Source of the DNA: Microbispora rosea
GTDB lineage: Bacteria; Actinomycetota; Actinomycetes; Streptosporangiales; Streptosporangiaceae
Reading direction: 5' to 3'
Assembly (NCBI RefSeq): GCF_900156315.1
Contig: NZ_FTNI01000001.1
Coordinates: 372,001 to 436,000, forward strand
DNA: 64,000 nucleotides
Under the pieces are notes generated by a model. That model did not search any database. It had not been told where the DNA came from and was given only the letters and a program-made list of their open reading frames with translations. This document shows positions 37,129-46,646 of this stretch, piece after piece. Positions within the stretch are counted from its first letter, which is position 1. Each line of letters begins with the position of its first letter. The position numbers and the translations under genes are program-made.

Positions 37129-37380
37129 ACGCGGTGGCTGTGACAGCGCTGCTGACATGGCGTGAAGGGACGAAGCCGGGGACGGCTCCGCGGTACCACC
37201 CTTCTTGACGCCCGGCGTGGCCGGGCGCCCTCTCGTTTCTCTCCGCTGCCGGTTCTACTCGGCCGGGACGGCCTTTCCTCCGGCGGCTCCGGGGTGATCT
37301 TCCCTGCGCGGCCCGCCCCGGGCTCACACCGTCCCCGGGTCGCTGAGCGGGCGGATGCGGAGGTACTCGTCCCCATCAAC
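37129..37380 (-). promoter_or_regulatory. T-box riboswitch (tRNA-Ile sensing) upstream of ileS
   Basis: The minus strand carries the invariant T-box AGGGTGGTACCGCG (37202-37189), whose UGGU pairs with the ACCA end of uncharged tRNA. Stem I begins at GATGGGGACGAGTA (about 37377-37364), and an internal loop GAAGATCACC supplies the specifier ATC (37298-37296), an isoleucine codon. A Stem III-like region (37245-37275) lies between. After the T-box no run of T is seen; the sequence runs into the ileS ribosome-binding site, so control of translation initiation is more likely than termination, as described for actinobacterial ileS T-boxes. Confidence 0.93.
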
Positions 37381-37563
37381 GCCTTGCAGACTACGACGAT
37401 AACGCAACGCGGGCGGAAGGGCTTCCCGATATACGGCCGACGTTCCGGGTGAGACCCGGCTCGTCCCGGGAATACGTGGGAGGAACACAGGCGGGCCCCG
37501 CGATTGTTGTGGGGGTGTGCGGGTGGGGCCCGGTGGCCGTCCAGGACGATCGGAGGCGGTCCC

Positions 37564-37686
37564 GTGGGACGCCGCCTCGGGATTCGGGGCATGGGTCCCG
37601 GTGGCACCGTCCGCAACAAAAAGATCGAAATAGAGTGCGACGAGGAGGAGCTGGCCAAATACGCCACCCGGTTACGGATGGGGTAA
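37564..37686 (+). CDS. Possible 40-residue basic/acidic small protein
   Basis: A GTG at 37564 is preceded by GGAGG (37552-37556) at ideal 7-base spacing and reads to TAA at 37684. The product starts MGRRLGIRGMG and has a polar second half with KKIEIECDEEELAKYATRL, predicted helical. A lysine/glutamate-rich stretch with AAA, ATA and TTA codons is unlike random GC-rich sequence. No family is recognised. It lies between the ileS leader (opposite strand) and traR. Confidence 0.45.
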   Translation: MGRRLGIRGMGPGGTVRNKKIEIECDEEELAKYATRLRMG

Positions 37687-37810
37687 AAGCCTCGGCGATT
37701 CCGTTGCCGACCTGTTATCGGCGACTTATTCTGCCCGGACCGGCTCGAATCGCACCCGCCGGAAGGGTGCCCCGGGCCCGAAGGGTTCTGGGCGAAGGGG
37801 GAGGCCCGCA

Positions 37811-38203
37811 ATGACGCGCACGGCGAGAACCGCCACCAGTGACGACGTCTGGTCCGACGAGGAGCTCGCCGAGGTCCGCGAGCGGCTGCGGCACGAGATC
37901 GAGGAGCTGCGCTCCGACATCTCCCGGGCGGAGGAGCAACTCGCGTCCGGGGACGTGAGCCAGGGCGCGGGGGACGATCCGGCGGACGCCGGGGCCAAGA
38001 CGTATGAGCGCGAGCGTGAGATCGCCCTTACCCTGAATGCGCGCGACCTGCTCGCGCAGAACGAGCGGGCGATCGCCCGCGTCGAGGCAGGGACTTACGG
38101 AGAGTGCGAATCGTGCCACAAGCCGATCGGCAAGGAGCGTCTTCGGGCATTCCCGAGGGCGACGCTGTGCGTAGCGTGCAAGCAGCGGGAGGAGCGCCGC
38201 TGA
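37811..38203 (+). CDS. TraR/DksA-type zinc finger protein
   Basis: 130 residues. The N-terminal coiled-coil hairpin (about 15-60, VRERLRHEIEELRSDISRAEEQL) leads to the C4 zinc finger [30 protein letters not shown]. DksA-like proteins enter the RNA polymerase secondary channel and modulate initiation with ppGpp; whether this one does is inferred. GGGGGAGG lies just upstream of the ATG. The lspA frame starts inside its last 37 bases. Confidence 0.92.
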   Translation: MTRTARTATSDDVWSDEELAEVRERLRHEIEELRSDISRAEEQLASGDVSQGAGDDPADAGAKTYEREREIALTLNARDLLAQNERAIARVEAGTYGECESCHKPIGKERLRAFPRATLCVACKQREERR

Positions 38204-38808
38204 GCGGTGCGCCGGCGCGGCCCGACCGCGCGCGGAAGATCGCTCTCCTCGTTGTCGTGGCCGCGGTCGTGTACGCCCTCGACCAGGTGAGCAAGTTCCT
38301 CGTCGTGGAGTTCCTGGAGCACGAGGAGCCCCTCACCGTCGTGCCCGGCGCGCTGGTGCTGACCGTGATCCGCAACGCCGGCGCCGCCTTCAGCATCGGC
38401 ACCGGCATGACGATCGTGTTCACGGTGATCGCCCTGGCCGTCGTCGTCGCGATCGTGCGTACGGCGCGGAAGCTGCACAGCCTGCCGTGGGCGATCACGC
38501 TCGGCCTGCTGCTGGGTGGCGCGCTCGGCAACCTGACCGACCGCATCTTCCGCTCGCCGGCCCCGTTCCAGGGGCATGTGGTCGACTTCATCCAGGTGTT
38601 CCCGGTCACCCGGTTCCCGGTGTTCAACCTCGCCGACTCGGGCATCGTGTGCGGCGGCGTGCTCGCCGTGTTCCTCGCCTGGCGCGGCCACCAGATCGAC
38701 GGAACCCGCCAGACGGACGAGCCGGTCGAGGGCCGCGAACACACCCACGCGGAGGGCGAGACGGACACGCAGGCCGGCGAGCCGGCGGGGGAGCGGGCCG
38801 ATGGGTGA
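38167..38808 (+). CDS. lspA: Lipoprotein signal peptidase (signal peptidase II)
   Basis: Membrane aspartyl protease that cleaves prolipoprotein signal peptides. The core has four TM helices ([19 protein letters not shown] to [14 protein letters not shown]), catalytic Asp residues in GNLTDRIF and FNLADSGI, and VVDFIQVF. A charged C-terminal tail of about 35 residues ([15 protein letters not shown]) follows. GTG 38167 (GAGGG 7 bases upstream) gives 213 residues; GTG 38176 is possible, and a GGGAGGAG at 38187-38194 would suit only the near-cognate CTG 38200. All overlap traR in another frame. Confidence 0.93.
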   Translation: MRSVQAAGGAPLSGAPARPDRARKIALLVVVAAVVYALDQVSKFLVVEFLEHEEPLTVVPGALVLTVIRNAGAAFSIGTGMTIVFTVIALAVVVAIVRTARKLHSLPWAITLGLLLGGALGNLTDRIFRSPAPFQGHVVDFIQVFPVTRFPVFNLADSGIVCGGVLAVFLAWRGHQIDGTRQTDEPVEGREHTHAEGETDTQAGEPAGERADG

Positions 38809-39730
38809 CCAGCGCAGCCTGCCCGTGCCGGACGGCCTGGAAGGCGAGCGCCTCGACGCCGCGCTGGCCCGCCTCTTCGGCTTCTCCCGCACCCGCGCGG
38901 CCGAACTGATCGCCTCCGGGGACGTGCTGGTCGACGGCGCCGTCCCGGCCAAGTCCGACCGCGTCCACGCCGGGGCCTGGCTGGACGTGACGATCCCGCC
39001 GCCGCCCGCCGCGCCGATGCCCGTGGCCGAGCCGGTGCCGGGCATGACGATCCTGTACGAGGACGACGACGTGGTCGTGGTGAGCAAGCCGATCGGCGTG
39101 GCGGCGCACCCGACCGTCGGCTGGACCGGCCCCACCGTGATCGGCGGCCTGCTCGGCGGCGGCCACCGGGTCTCCACGAGCGGCGCGGCGGAGAGGCAGG
39201 GCATCGTGCACCGGCTCGACGCCAACACCACCGGCGTCATGGTCGTCGCCAAGAGCGAGCGGGCCTACTCCCACCTCAAGCGGGCGTTCAAGGAACGCAC
39301 GGTCGACAAGCGCTACCACGCGCTCGTCCAGGGGCACATGGACCCGCTGCGGGGCACCGTGGACGCCCCGATCGACCGCCACCCGTCGGGAGACGGGCGC
39401 TTCGCGGTGGTGGCGGGGGGCAAGGACTCGGTCACGCACTACGACACGATCGAGGCGTTCCGGGCGGCGTCGCTGCTCGACATCAAGCTGGAGACCGGCA
39501 GGACCCACCAGATCCGGGTCCACATGGCCGCGCTCAGGCACCCGTGCGTGGGCGACCTGCTGTACGGCGCCGACCCCACTCTCGCCGCCCGCCTCGGGGT
39601 GGGCCGGCAGTGGCTGCACGCGGTCTCGCTGTCGTTCGAGCACCCGGCGACGGGGGAGTGGATGACCTTCACCAGCGACTACCCCGCGGACCTGGCCCAC
39701 GCGCTGGAGATCCTCGCGGACGAGGGCTGA
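38801..39730 (+). CDS. rluD: RluD-type 23S rRNA pseudouridine synthase
   Basis: 309 residues. The N-terminal S4 RNA-binding domain ([29 protein letters not shown]) is followed by the catalytic domain with the aspartate in [19 protein letters not shown] and [20 protein letters not shown] near the C-terminus. The ATG at 38801 overlaps the lspA stop by 8 bp, so the traR-lspA-rluD genes are nested end to start. The exact uridine targets are assumed by family. Confidence 0.94.
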   Translation: MGDQRSLPVPDGLEGERLDAALARLFGFSRTRAAELIASGDVLVDGAVPAKSDRVHAGAWLDVTIPPPPAAPMPVAEPVPGMTILYEDDDVVVVSKPIGVAAHPTVGWTGPTVIGGLLGGGHRVSTSGAAERQGIVHRLDANTTGVMVVAKSERAYSHLKRAFKERTVDKRYHALVQGHMDPLRGTVDAPIDRHPSGDGRFAVVAGGKDSVTHYDTIEAFRAASLLDIKLETGRTHQIRVHMAALRHPCVGDLLYGADPTLAARLGVGRQWLHAVSLSFEHPATGEWMTFTSDYPADLAHALEILADEG

Positions 39731-39822
39731 GCCGGGCGCTCCAGGTCCCCGGTCCCTGAGCGGCGCGTCTCGCCCCGGCTCCGGGGGAGGCGCCTGTGCG
39801 CCAAGGCCCGGCCGGGCGGAGG

Positions 39823-41406
39823 TCAGGCATCCCAGTCGGTCTCCGGCTGGGTGTAGCCGTCGGGGATGTCACCGACGTCACCGAGGTCGTCCGTGGTGGC
39901 CTCCTGGCCCTCGCCTTTTCCCTGGCCCCCACCCGTGCCCTGGGACGGCTTGGCGCTTCCGCCGCCGTTCCCGGGCTTGGCCGCGGAGGGCTTCCCCTTG
40001 CCGTTCTGCTTCGCCGGGGGAGACCCCTTGGGCTTGCCCGCGCCCTTGGACGCGGCGCCGGCGGGCTTGTCCTTGGGCTTTCCCCTTCCGGGCTGCTCAG
40101 GTGGCCTCCCGGCGGGCCCGCCGCGATCCTCCGCACGGTGCCCGCCGTCGGCGCCGCCCGCTGGGTTCGCCACCGGCTGGGTGGTCGTCTTCTCCGCCTC
40201 GCGGCTCTCGGTCCGCTTGCCGGTCTTGGCGGCCTCGGCGGTCTTGGGCTCGGCGGTCCTGGTCGCGAAGACCGTCACCGTGGGCGTGCTCACCACGGCG
40301 GTCCCCCTCGGGTCGGCCGGAAACCTGGCGGTGGCGAACGCGATGGCGCCGGCCGCCAGCCCGACGAGCGCGACGAGCGCTCCGGAGCCCGCCGCCAGCG
40401 CCCAGGGCCTGCGGCGTCCGCTCAGCGGCACGGGGGCCGGGACCGGCGTCGGGGTGTCCTCGCCGAGGGGCACGTGCGCGGGCGTGGAGACGGGAGCCGC
40501 GGGCGAGGTGTCGAAGACGGGCATCAGCCGGGCGAGCCGGGGCGGCTGCCGCGGACGCGGCACGACCGGGTCGGTCACCTGGCCGGTCGCCACGGCGTGC
40601 AGGTGCTGCGCGGCGTAGTCCGCGGTCATCCTGCGGGCCGGGTCCTTGATCAGCAGGCCCTCGATCACCGGTGCCAGCGGCCCGGCGTTGCGCAGCGGGC
40701 CCGCCTCCTCGTACATGACCGCGGCGAGCGTCGCCAGCGCGTGACCCCGGTGGAACGGCGAGCGCCCTTCGACGGCCATGAACAGCGTCACCCCGAGCGA
40801 CCACAGGTCCGACGCCCGCTGCGCCTGCCGTCCCGCCGCCCGCTCCGGTGCGATGAACGCCGGGGTGCCGATCAGCATCCCGGTGCGGGTGACCGGCGAG
40901 TCGTCCTCCATCGCGGCGATGCCGAAGTCCGTCAGCACGACCCGGCCGTCGCCGGCGAGCAGCACGTTGTCGGGTTTGACGTCCCGGTGCAGCACCCCGT
41001 TCGCGTGGGCGACGCGCAGCGCGGCCAGCACCCGGGACCCGATCTCCGCCACCCGCCGCGGAGGCAGCGGGCCCTCCTCTCGGATGACCGATCCCAGCGT
41101 CCGGGACGGGATCAGTTCGAGGACGATCCAGGGGTAGCCGTTCTCCTCGAAGGCGTCGTACACTGCCGCCACGCTCGGATGGCTCAGCCGCCCGGCCGCC
41201 CGGGCCTCGCGGAAGGTCCTGATGGTGAAGACCTCCCGCTCCGGCCCGGTGAGCTCGGACGACGCGAGCAGCTCCTTGACGGCGACCTCCCGTTCGAGCA
41301 CCTGGTCGACGGCTCGCCACACGGTGCCCATGCCGCCCCGCCCCAGCGGCTCGATCAGGCGATAGCGTCCTGCCACGACACGTTCGGAGGTCTGCGCTTC
41401 AGCCAT
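39823..41406 (-). CDS. Membrane Ser/Thr protein kinase (PknB-like, no PASTA)
   Basis: 527 residues from ATG 41406 (ATG 41439 also possible). The kinase domain starts YRLIEPLGRGGMGTVW with Lys44 in VAVKE, HRDVKPDN and DFGIAAM, and spans about residues 14-270. A TM helix (LAAGSGALVALVGLAAGAIAFA) is followed by an extracellular tail rich in Lys, Gly, Pro and Glu with no recognisable sensor domain. It lies 93 bp downstream of another kinase gene on the same strand. Confidence 0.92.
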   Translation of the reverse strand: MAEAQTSERVVAGRYRLIEPLGRGGMGTVWRAVDQVLEREVAVKELLASSELTGPEREVFTIRTFREARAAGRLSHPSVAAVYDAFEENGYPWIVLELIPSRTLGSVIREEGPLPPRRVAEIGSRVLAALRVAHANGVLHRDVKPDNVLLAGDGRVVLTDFGIAAMEDDSPVTRTGMLIGTPAFIAPERAAGRQAQRASDLWSLGVTLFMAVEGRSPFHRGHALATLAAVMYEEAGPLRNAGPLAPVIEGLLIKDPARRMTADYAAQHLHAVATGQVTDPVVPRPRQPPRLARLMPVFDTSPAAPVSTPAHVPLGEDTPTPVPAPVPLSGRRRPWALAAGSGALVALVGLAAGAIAFATARFPADPRGTAVVSTPTVTVFATRTAEPKTAEAAKTGKRTESREAEKTTTQPVANPAGGADGGHRAEDRGGPAGRPPEQPGRGKPKDKPAGAASKGAGKPKGSPPAKQNGKGKPSAAKPGNGGGSAKPSQGTGGGQGKGEGQEATTDDLGDVGDIPDGYTQPETDWDA

Positions 41407-41499
41407 GGTTGTCGCGCTACCCGTCTTGGGCGAACGCATGCGACAACATTGCTGTTCTGGGGCGAAACCCCCCTTGAACTGCGGATCTTCACCGAATCG

Positions 41500-43386
41500 T
41501 TATAGCGGCTGGAAGGTGCGCGTGAAGGCGTTGAAGTATGACAAACCGGACGTCCACCGAGAGTCGGCGACCTGCCAGTAGAGGGCGACGCAGCGGCCGT
41601 CGGCGAGCCTGAAGGCGCGGTCGAGCACCCGCACCTTGCCGGCGCCGGTCGTGTGGGTGAACTCCCAGTCCGCGGCGGGAACACCGAGGTATTTCCTGGA
41701 CGTCAGCCCGATGAGCTCGTAGCCGCGCAGGTAACCCTTCTTGGTCGAGGCCGCCTCGACCGTGCGCAGCGCGTCCACCGGGTCCGTGGTCTCCCAGGGG
41801 GTGAAGTCGACCTGCAGGTAGTCGCGCCCGCTCGGGGCGTGGAAGCGCACGCGGGTGGCCTCCCTCTGGAACGGGACCCAGCCGGCGGGCAGGGCGATGG
41901 AGAAGCCCAGCGGGTCGCGGTGGGTCTCCCACCCCTTGGGGGGCTTGGCCGTCGCCGTCGTCGGATACTCCGTGGAGGGCTTGTCCGACGGCTCCTTCGA
42001 GGGATCGTCCGACGGCTCCGCCGTCGGCTCCTCCGACTGCGACGCGGGCGACTGGACGGAGGCGCTCGGTTCGGTGTCCCCCGACGTGTTGTCGGTGCCC
42101 GTGGTGGGACCGATCTCCGTAGGCGTGAGGCCCTCGGCGACGCTCCCGCCGCCGGCCAGCGAGCGGTAGCCGTACCAGCCGCCCGCGACGACGGCCACGA
42201 GCAGCAGCGGTAACAGGACGAGCAGAGTCACCTTGGTCGCGGAGCCGCGTCCCGGAGGGCGCGCACCCGGCGCGGCGTACGGGCCGGGGCGGCTCCCGGG
42301 CGGGACGGCGGGCCCGCCGGGACCCGCGTACCCCCCGTGGCCGTTCGGTGCCGTCGGGTGGCCCGCCATGCCCGCGCCGCCGCCGGGGCCGGGCGGCCCG
42401 GCAGGACCGGTGACCCCGGGCCAGGGGGCGGAGCCGCCGGACTGGTGCGGGACGCCGTAGGGCTGGGCGCCGTACGGGGGGCCGTACGGGGGCTGCGACG
42501 GCCCGGACGGCGCGCCGCTCCACGCGCCGGGCTCGGGCCGGTTCCCCGGCAGATCGGGGGCGGCGTGTCCCGGACCGGCCGTCAGGGCGGCGTTGAGCAG
42601 GGCCGCGGCCTCGGCCGCGCCCATGCGCCGGGCCGGGTCCTTGCGCAGCAGTCCTTCGAGCACCGGCGTCAGGGCGCCCGCCCGCTGGGGCGGGGCCGGG
42701 TCGTCGTGCAGGATGGCCGCCATCGTGGCCACCGGGGAGTTTCGGTCGAACGGAGTCCTGCCCTCGACCGCGGCGTACAGCGTCGCGCCGAGCGACCACA
42801 GGTCGGACTCGGGGGTCGCGGGCTCGCCGTCGAGCCGCTCGGGCGGCATGAACGCGGGGGTGCCGGTGATGCCGCCGGTCATGGTCAGCGCGGCCTCCTC
42901 CGGCATCGTCGCGATGCCGAAGTCGGTGAGCACCACCCGGGTCTCCCCGTTGAGCAGCACGTTCTCCGGCTTGACGTCCCGGTGCAGCACCCCCGCGGCG
43001 TGCGCGGTGCACAGCGCGTCGAGCACCTGCAGGCCGATCGCGGCGACCCGGCCGGGCGGGAGCGCGCCCTGCTCACGCAGCACCTGGCCCAGGGACACCG
43101 ACCGCACCAGCTGCATCACGATCCAGGGACGGCCGTCCTCCTCGATGACGTCGTGGACGACGACGACGTTCGGATGGTCGATGCGGCCCGCCGCCCGCGC
43201 CTCACGGATGGTGCGCCGGTTGAACGTCTCCCTGTCCTCTTCGGAAGTGGGGTGGTAGAGCACCTCTTTGACGGCCACCGTGCGGTCGAGCAGGTCGTCG
43301 TGGGCGCGCCACACGACGCCCATGCCTCCGCGGCCGATCGGTTCGAGCAGGTGATATCTGCCCGCGACCCGACGCTCCTCGTCCAC
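41500..43386 (-). CDS. Membrane Ser/Thr protein kinase with PsbP/Mog1-like extracellular domain
   Basis: 628 residues. The kinase domain (YHLLEPIGRGGMGVVWRAHDDLLDRTVAVKE, HRDVKPENVL, DFGIATM) is followed by a Pro/Gly linker, one TM helix (KVTLLVLLPLLLVAVVAGGWYGY) and an extracellular acidic linker. A C-terminal domain of about 140 residues beginning GWETHRDPLGFSIALPAGW matches the terminal domain of the kinase at 56885-59542. It resembles the LpqN/PsbP-like fold. GTG 43386 has GGAGGAGG five bases upstream; TTG 43401 is less likely. Confidence 0.92.
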   Translation of the reverse strand: MDEERRVAGRYHLLEPIGRGGMGVVWRAHDDLLDRTVAVKEVLYHPTSEEDRETFNRRTIREARAAGRIDHPNVVVVHDVIEEDGRPWIVMQLVRSVSLGQVLREQGALPPGRVAAIGLQVLDALCTAHAAGVLHRDVKPENVLLNGETRVVLTDFGIATMPEEAALTMTGGITGTPAFMPPERLDGEPATPESDLWSLGATLYAAVEGRTPFDRNSPVATMAAILHDDPAPPQRAGALTPVLEGLLRKDPARRMGAAEAAALLNAALTAGPGHAAPDLPGNRPEPGAWSGAPSGPSQPPYGPPYGAQPYGVPHQSGGSAPWPGVTGPAGPPGPGGGAGMAGHPTAPNGHGGYAGPGGPAVPPGSRPGPYAAPGARPPGRGSATKVTLLVLLPLLLVAVVAGGWYGYRSLAGGGSVAEGLTPTEIGPTTGTDNTSGDTEPSASVQSPASQSEEPTAEPSDDPSKEPSDKPSTEYPTTATAKPPKGWETHRDPLGFSIALPAGWVPFQREATRVRFHAPSGRDYLQVDFTPWETTDPVDALRTVEAASTKKGYLRGYELIGLTSRKYLGVPAADWEFTHTTGAGKVRVLDRAFRLADGRCVALYWQVADSRWTSGLSYFNAFTRTFQPL

Positions 43387-43645
43387 CCTGTCCTCCTCCA
43401 AACCCCCTGAATGGTCCCACAGCCCGGCGCGCGGCCGTCCGTCTTCGATCTCACGGAACCGGCGCCGGCGGAGGAACTCGCAGGTCGGGCCGGTCGGCCG
43501 TGACCGCCGCCGAGACGGGCGAAGCCGATGCTCAGTTGTTATCGGACGTTACAAAAGGACGATTCGGCCAGTCACTCCCACATTGACTTGCGGAAACGCC
43601 ATTGCTCACAGTTTCGGCTCGAGTGTCGTTATGTTTCGCGATGGC

Positions 43646-43674
43646 TTGTCCGGTTTATTCCCTTCTAATACTGT
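43646..43674 (+). promoter_or_regulatory. Predicted promoter of the M14 peptidase gene
   Basis: TTGTCC (43646-43651), a 17-bp spacer and TACTGT (43669-43674) lie about 70 bp before the gene start, in the roughly 360-bp gap 43387-43746. This gap is relatively AT-rich after 43520 and holds no gene. Confidence 0.5.
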
Positions 43675-43746
43675 CCGCAGTGACTTTGTCGTTTCCCGGA
43701 CGGGTGCTCCTCCGAGACCTCCCCCGTCCCCCCGCCTGGAGGCTAG

Positions 43747-46581
43747 ATGCGGTTACGCACGCTGTTGTGCGGAAGATCCCCTTACGGCATGGCGCTCGGC
43801 ACCGCGGTCCTGGTGTCGGCCGCGCTCACGCTGACGCCCGCGGCCCCCGCGCAGGCCGACCCGGCCGGCGCGGGCAAAGCGCCGGGACGGTGCAGCACCG
43901 ACCCGAACGCCCGCCTGGGCACGGTGCCGGCGCCCGAGCAGTTCTTCGGCTTCCCTCTGGGCAAGGGACAGTCCCGGGTGCTCACGACCGAAGAGATCAA
44001 GAAGTACGTGGAGGCCGTGGGAGGCGCCTCGGACCGCGTCGTCACGGGCACCGTGGCGCACAGCGTGACCGGCCAGGAACTGCCGTACGCCATCGTGTCC
44101 GACTCCCACCACATGGTCCCGGGGCAGCTCAAGAAGATCGCGGACCAGATCCGCTCGCTGCGCGACCCGAGGAAGCTGAAGGCGGACAAGGCGGCGCGCA
44201 TCGCCGACGACTCGCCCGCCATCGTCTGGATCGCCGGCAACGTGCACGGTGGCGAGAAGAGCGGCGCCGACGCCGCGCTCAAGACCCTGTACGAGCTGGC
44301 GAGCGGCCTGTCCTGCGACGTCGCGAAGCGCAACGACAACCTGGTCACGGTCATCGTGCCGACCCAGAACCCCGACGGCCGCGACGCGAGCCGCAGGACG
44401 AACGAGTACGGCTTCGACCTCAACCGGGACTGGTTCGCCCGCACCCAGCCGGAGACCGACGGCAAGATCGAGATGCTGCGGAGCTATCCGCCGCAGGTCT
44501 TCGTCGACGCCCACGAGATGGGCGGGCGGCAGTACTTCTTCCCGCCCAACGCCGACCCGATCCACCACGAGATCGCCGACCAGCCGGTGAACTGGATCAA
44601 CCGCATCGGCGCGGCGAACGCCGCCGGCTTCGGCTACAACGGCGCCTGCGGCGACGCGGTCACCACCGAGTGCTACTTCAACTACGCGACGTACGACCTG
44701 TTCTACATGGGCTACGGCGACAGCGTCCCTGCCGCGGGCTTCGGCGCCGCCGGGATGACGTTCGAGAAGGGCAGCACGTCGGCGGTCGAGGACCGGGTGC
44801 AGCAGCAGTTCAACACCCAGTGGGCGACGACCGGCTGGGCCGCCGACAACAAGCGCGAGGTCCTGAACGGCTACTACTCGATCTGGCAGACCGCGCTCGC
44901 CGAGGGGGCCGCGGGCGCCCTGGAGCCCAACGAGGTCGTCCAGCCGTCCAACACCGTCCGGTTCCCGGTGCCCGACATCGCGATCCGGTCGTACTTCCTG
45001 CTGCCCGACCGGCAGCTCGGCGACGTGCGCCGGCTGGTCGAGCGGCTGCGCCGCATGGACGTGGAGGTCTACCGGGTGAGCAAGCCCGTGAAGGTGCCCT
45101 CCGCGCGGGTCTTCGGCGGCCGGACGGCCAGTGACATGACGGTCCCCGAGGGGGCCTACTGGATCCCCATGGACCAGCCGCAGAAGCACTGGATCCAGGC
45201 GGTCATGGGGGAGGACCCGTACGTCCCGTTCCCCTACTTCTACGACGTCTCCTCGTGGAGCAACCCGCTGCTCGCGGGCGTGGACGTCATCTCCACCGGC
45301 GACGCGCTGTCGCCGAAGGCCGCCCTCGTGAAGGACGTCGACGGCGGCGTGGCCTCCGCCGCGCCCAAGGGCGGGTCGTACTCCTACCCGATGGACTCGG
45401 CCGCCGCCTCCGAGCTGACCTTCCGGCTGCTCGGCGCGGGTGTGCCGCTCACGCGTGACGACCGGACCGGGGTGGTCGGCCTGGCCGCCACCGCGATGAA
45501 CCGCGGCGAGCTGGACAAGCTCGCCCGCTCGCTGGGCGTGACGGTCGAGGGCGGCAGCGCCCCCGCCTCCGGCGCGGCGCTGCGCACGCCCGACGCCGGC
45601 CTGTTCGCCGGCACCGGCGTGTCCACCACCTCCGGGTCGTACGGCGAGGCCCGCTACGTGCTCGGCGACCGCTGGGGTCTCGACCTCAAGCCGGTGACGA
45701 CGGCGGACGTCAACGGCAACACCCCGGCCTTCACCGAGCGGACCGTCCTGCTCGTCCCGGACGGCAGCAGCTCCAACGGCGGCCTGACCGAGCAGGGCCT
45801 GGCCAACCTCAGGCAGTGGGTGGCCGCGGGCGGCACGTACGTCGGGCTGCGCAACGAGGGCACCCGGGTCGCCAGGGCCGCCGGCCTCACCTCCACGACC
45901 GAGAAGGCCAAGCCGACCGGCTACCAGGTCATCGGCTCGCACTTCCGGGTGGACGTGGAACAGGGCAGCCCGGTGGCGCTCGGCCGGCCGGCGGAGGACT
46001 TCCAGTTCAACAACGGCGACCCGATCCTCAACCCCAGCCAGACCGGGGTGAACGTGCTCACCTACCCCACGGATGACACGTTCTGGTCCAACGGCTACAC
46101 GGTGGGGGCGGAGGCGCTCAAGGGCACGGCCTCTCTCGTCGACGAGCCGACCGGCGCGGGACACGCCGTGCTGTTCGCGTACAACCCGCTGTTCAGGGCG
46201 TACAACGAGAACGGCATCCACCTGCTCGCCAACGCGCTGCTCTACCCGGCGGGCGCGTCGCAGGCGTCGCCCCAGGCGAAGCAGCGGATCGCGGCGGCGC
46301 CCGACCCGCTGCGCATCGCCGCGGCGACGACGGAGGAGCCGCCGAACCTCGGCGGGGAGTGGCGGCCGATCGTCATCCAGGTGGCCGACGCCGACCTCGC
46401 GCGGACGCAGGCGGTGGTCGAGCGCTACACGGACACGGCTCAGACCGCGTCCGCGGACGGCTCGTCCTACATCACCATCCCGAACCCCGACGGACTGTCC
46501 GCAGACGAGCACCCGTTCGTCCGCGACCTGGTCCGCGACCTCGGCGCGGCGGGCATCCCGCTCCGCTCCGTCGTCGCCTGA
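43747..46581 (+). CDS. Secreted M14-family zinc carboxypeptidase-like protein
   Basis: 944 residues. The signal peptide is MRLRTLLCGRSPYGMALGTAVLVSAALTLTPAAPAQADP with a likely cleavage after AQA. The peptidase domain shows zinc ligands His167 and Glu170 in NVHGGEKSG and His256 in DAHEMGG, plus FDLNRDWF. A C-terminal half of about 500 residues carries glutamine-amidotransferase-like features (VLLVPDGSSS, LRQWVAAGGTYVGL) and no anchor. It is probably an extracellular peptidase of large, multi-domain type. A terminator follows at 46601. Confidence 0.9.
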   Translation: MRLRTLLCGRSPYGMALGTAVLVSAALTLTPAAPAQADPAGAGKAPGRCSTDPNARLGTVPAPEQFFGFPLGKGQSRVLTTEEIKKYVEAVGGASDRVVTGTVAHSVTGQELPYAIVSDSHHMVPGQLKKIADQIRSLRDPRKLKADKAARIADDSPAIVWIAGNVHGGEKSGADAALKTLYELASGLSCDVAKRNDNLVTVIVPTQNPDGRDASRRTNEYGFDLNRDWFARTQPETDGKIEMLRSYPPQVFVDAHEMGGRQYFFPPNADPIHHEIADQPVNWINRIGAANAAGFGYNGACGDAVTTECYFNYATYDLFYMGYGDSVPAAGFGAAGMTFEKGSTSAVEDRVQQQFNTQWATTGWAADNKREVLNGYYSIWQTALAEGAAGALEPNEVVQPSNTVRFPVPDIAIRSYFLLPDRQLGDVRRLVERLRRMDVEVYRVSKPVKVPSARVFGGRTASDMTVPEGAYWIPMDQPQKHWIQAVMGEDPYVPFPYFYDVSSWSNPLLAGVDVISTGDALSPKAALVKDVDGGVASAAPKGGSYSYPMDSAAASELTFRLLGAGVPLTRDDRTGVVGLAATAMNRGELDKLARSLGVTVEGGSAPASGAALRTPDAGLFAGTGVSTTSGSYGEARYVLGDRWGLDLKPVTTADVNGNTPAFTERTVLLVPDGSSSNGGLTEQGLANLRQWVAAGGTYVGLRNEGTRVARAAGLTSTTEKAKPTGYQVIGSHFRVDVEQGSPVALGRPAEDFQFNNGDPILNPSQTGVNVLTYPTDDTFWSNGYTVGAEALKGTASLVDEPTGAGHAVLFAYNPLFRAYNENGIHLLANALLYPAGASQASPQAKQRIAAAPDPLRIAAATTEEPPNLGGEWRPIVIQVADADLARTQAVVERYTDTAQTASADGSSYITIPNPDGLSADEHPFVRDLVRDLGAAGIPLRSVVA

Positions 46582-46600
46582 TCCCACGTAAGACACCGGG

Positions 46601-46628
46601 CCGGGCGGCCGGTCTTCCGGCCGCCCGG
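46601..46628. terminator. Hairpin between the M14 and M1 peptidase genes
   Basis: Perfect 12-bp arms CCGGGCGGCCGG / CCGGCCGCCCGG with a TCTT loop, followed by TTCTTC. It lies between two same-strand genes, so partial termination or an independent downstream promoter is likely. Confidence 0.75.
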
Positions 46629-46646
46629 TTCTTCGAAAGGAACCTC

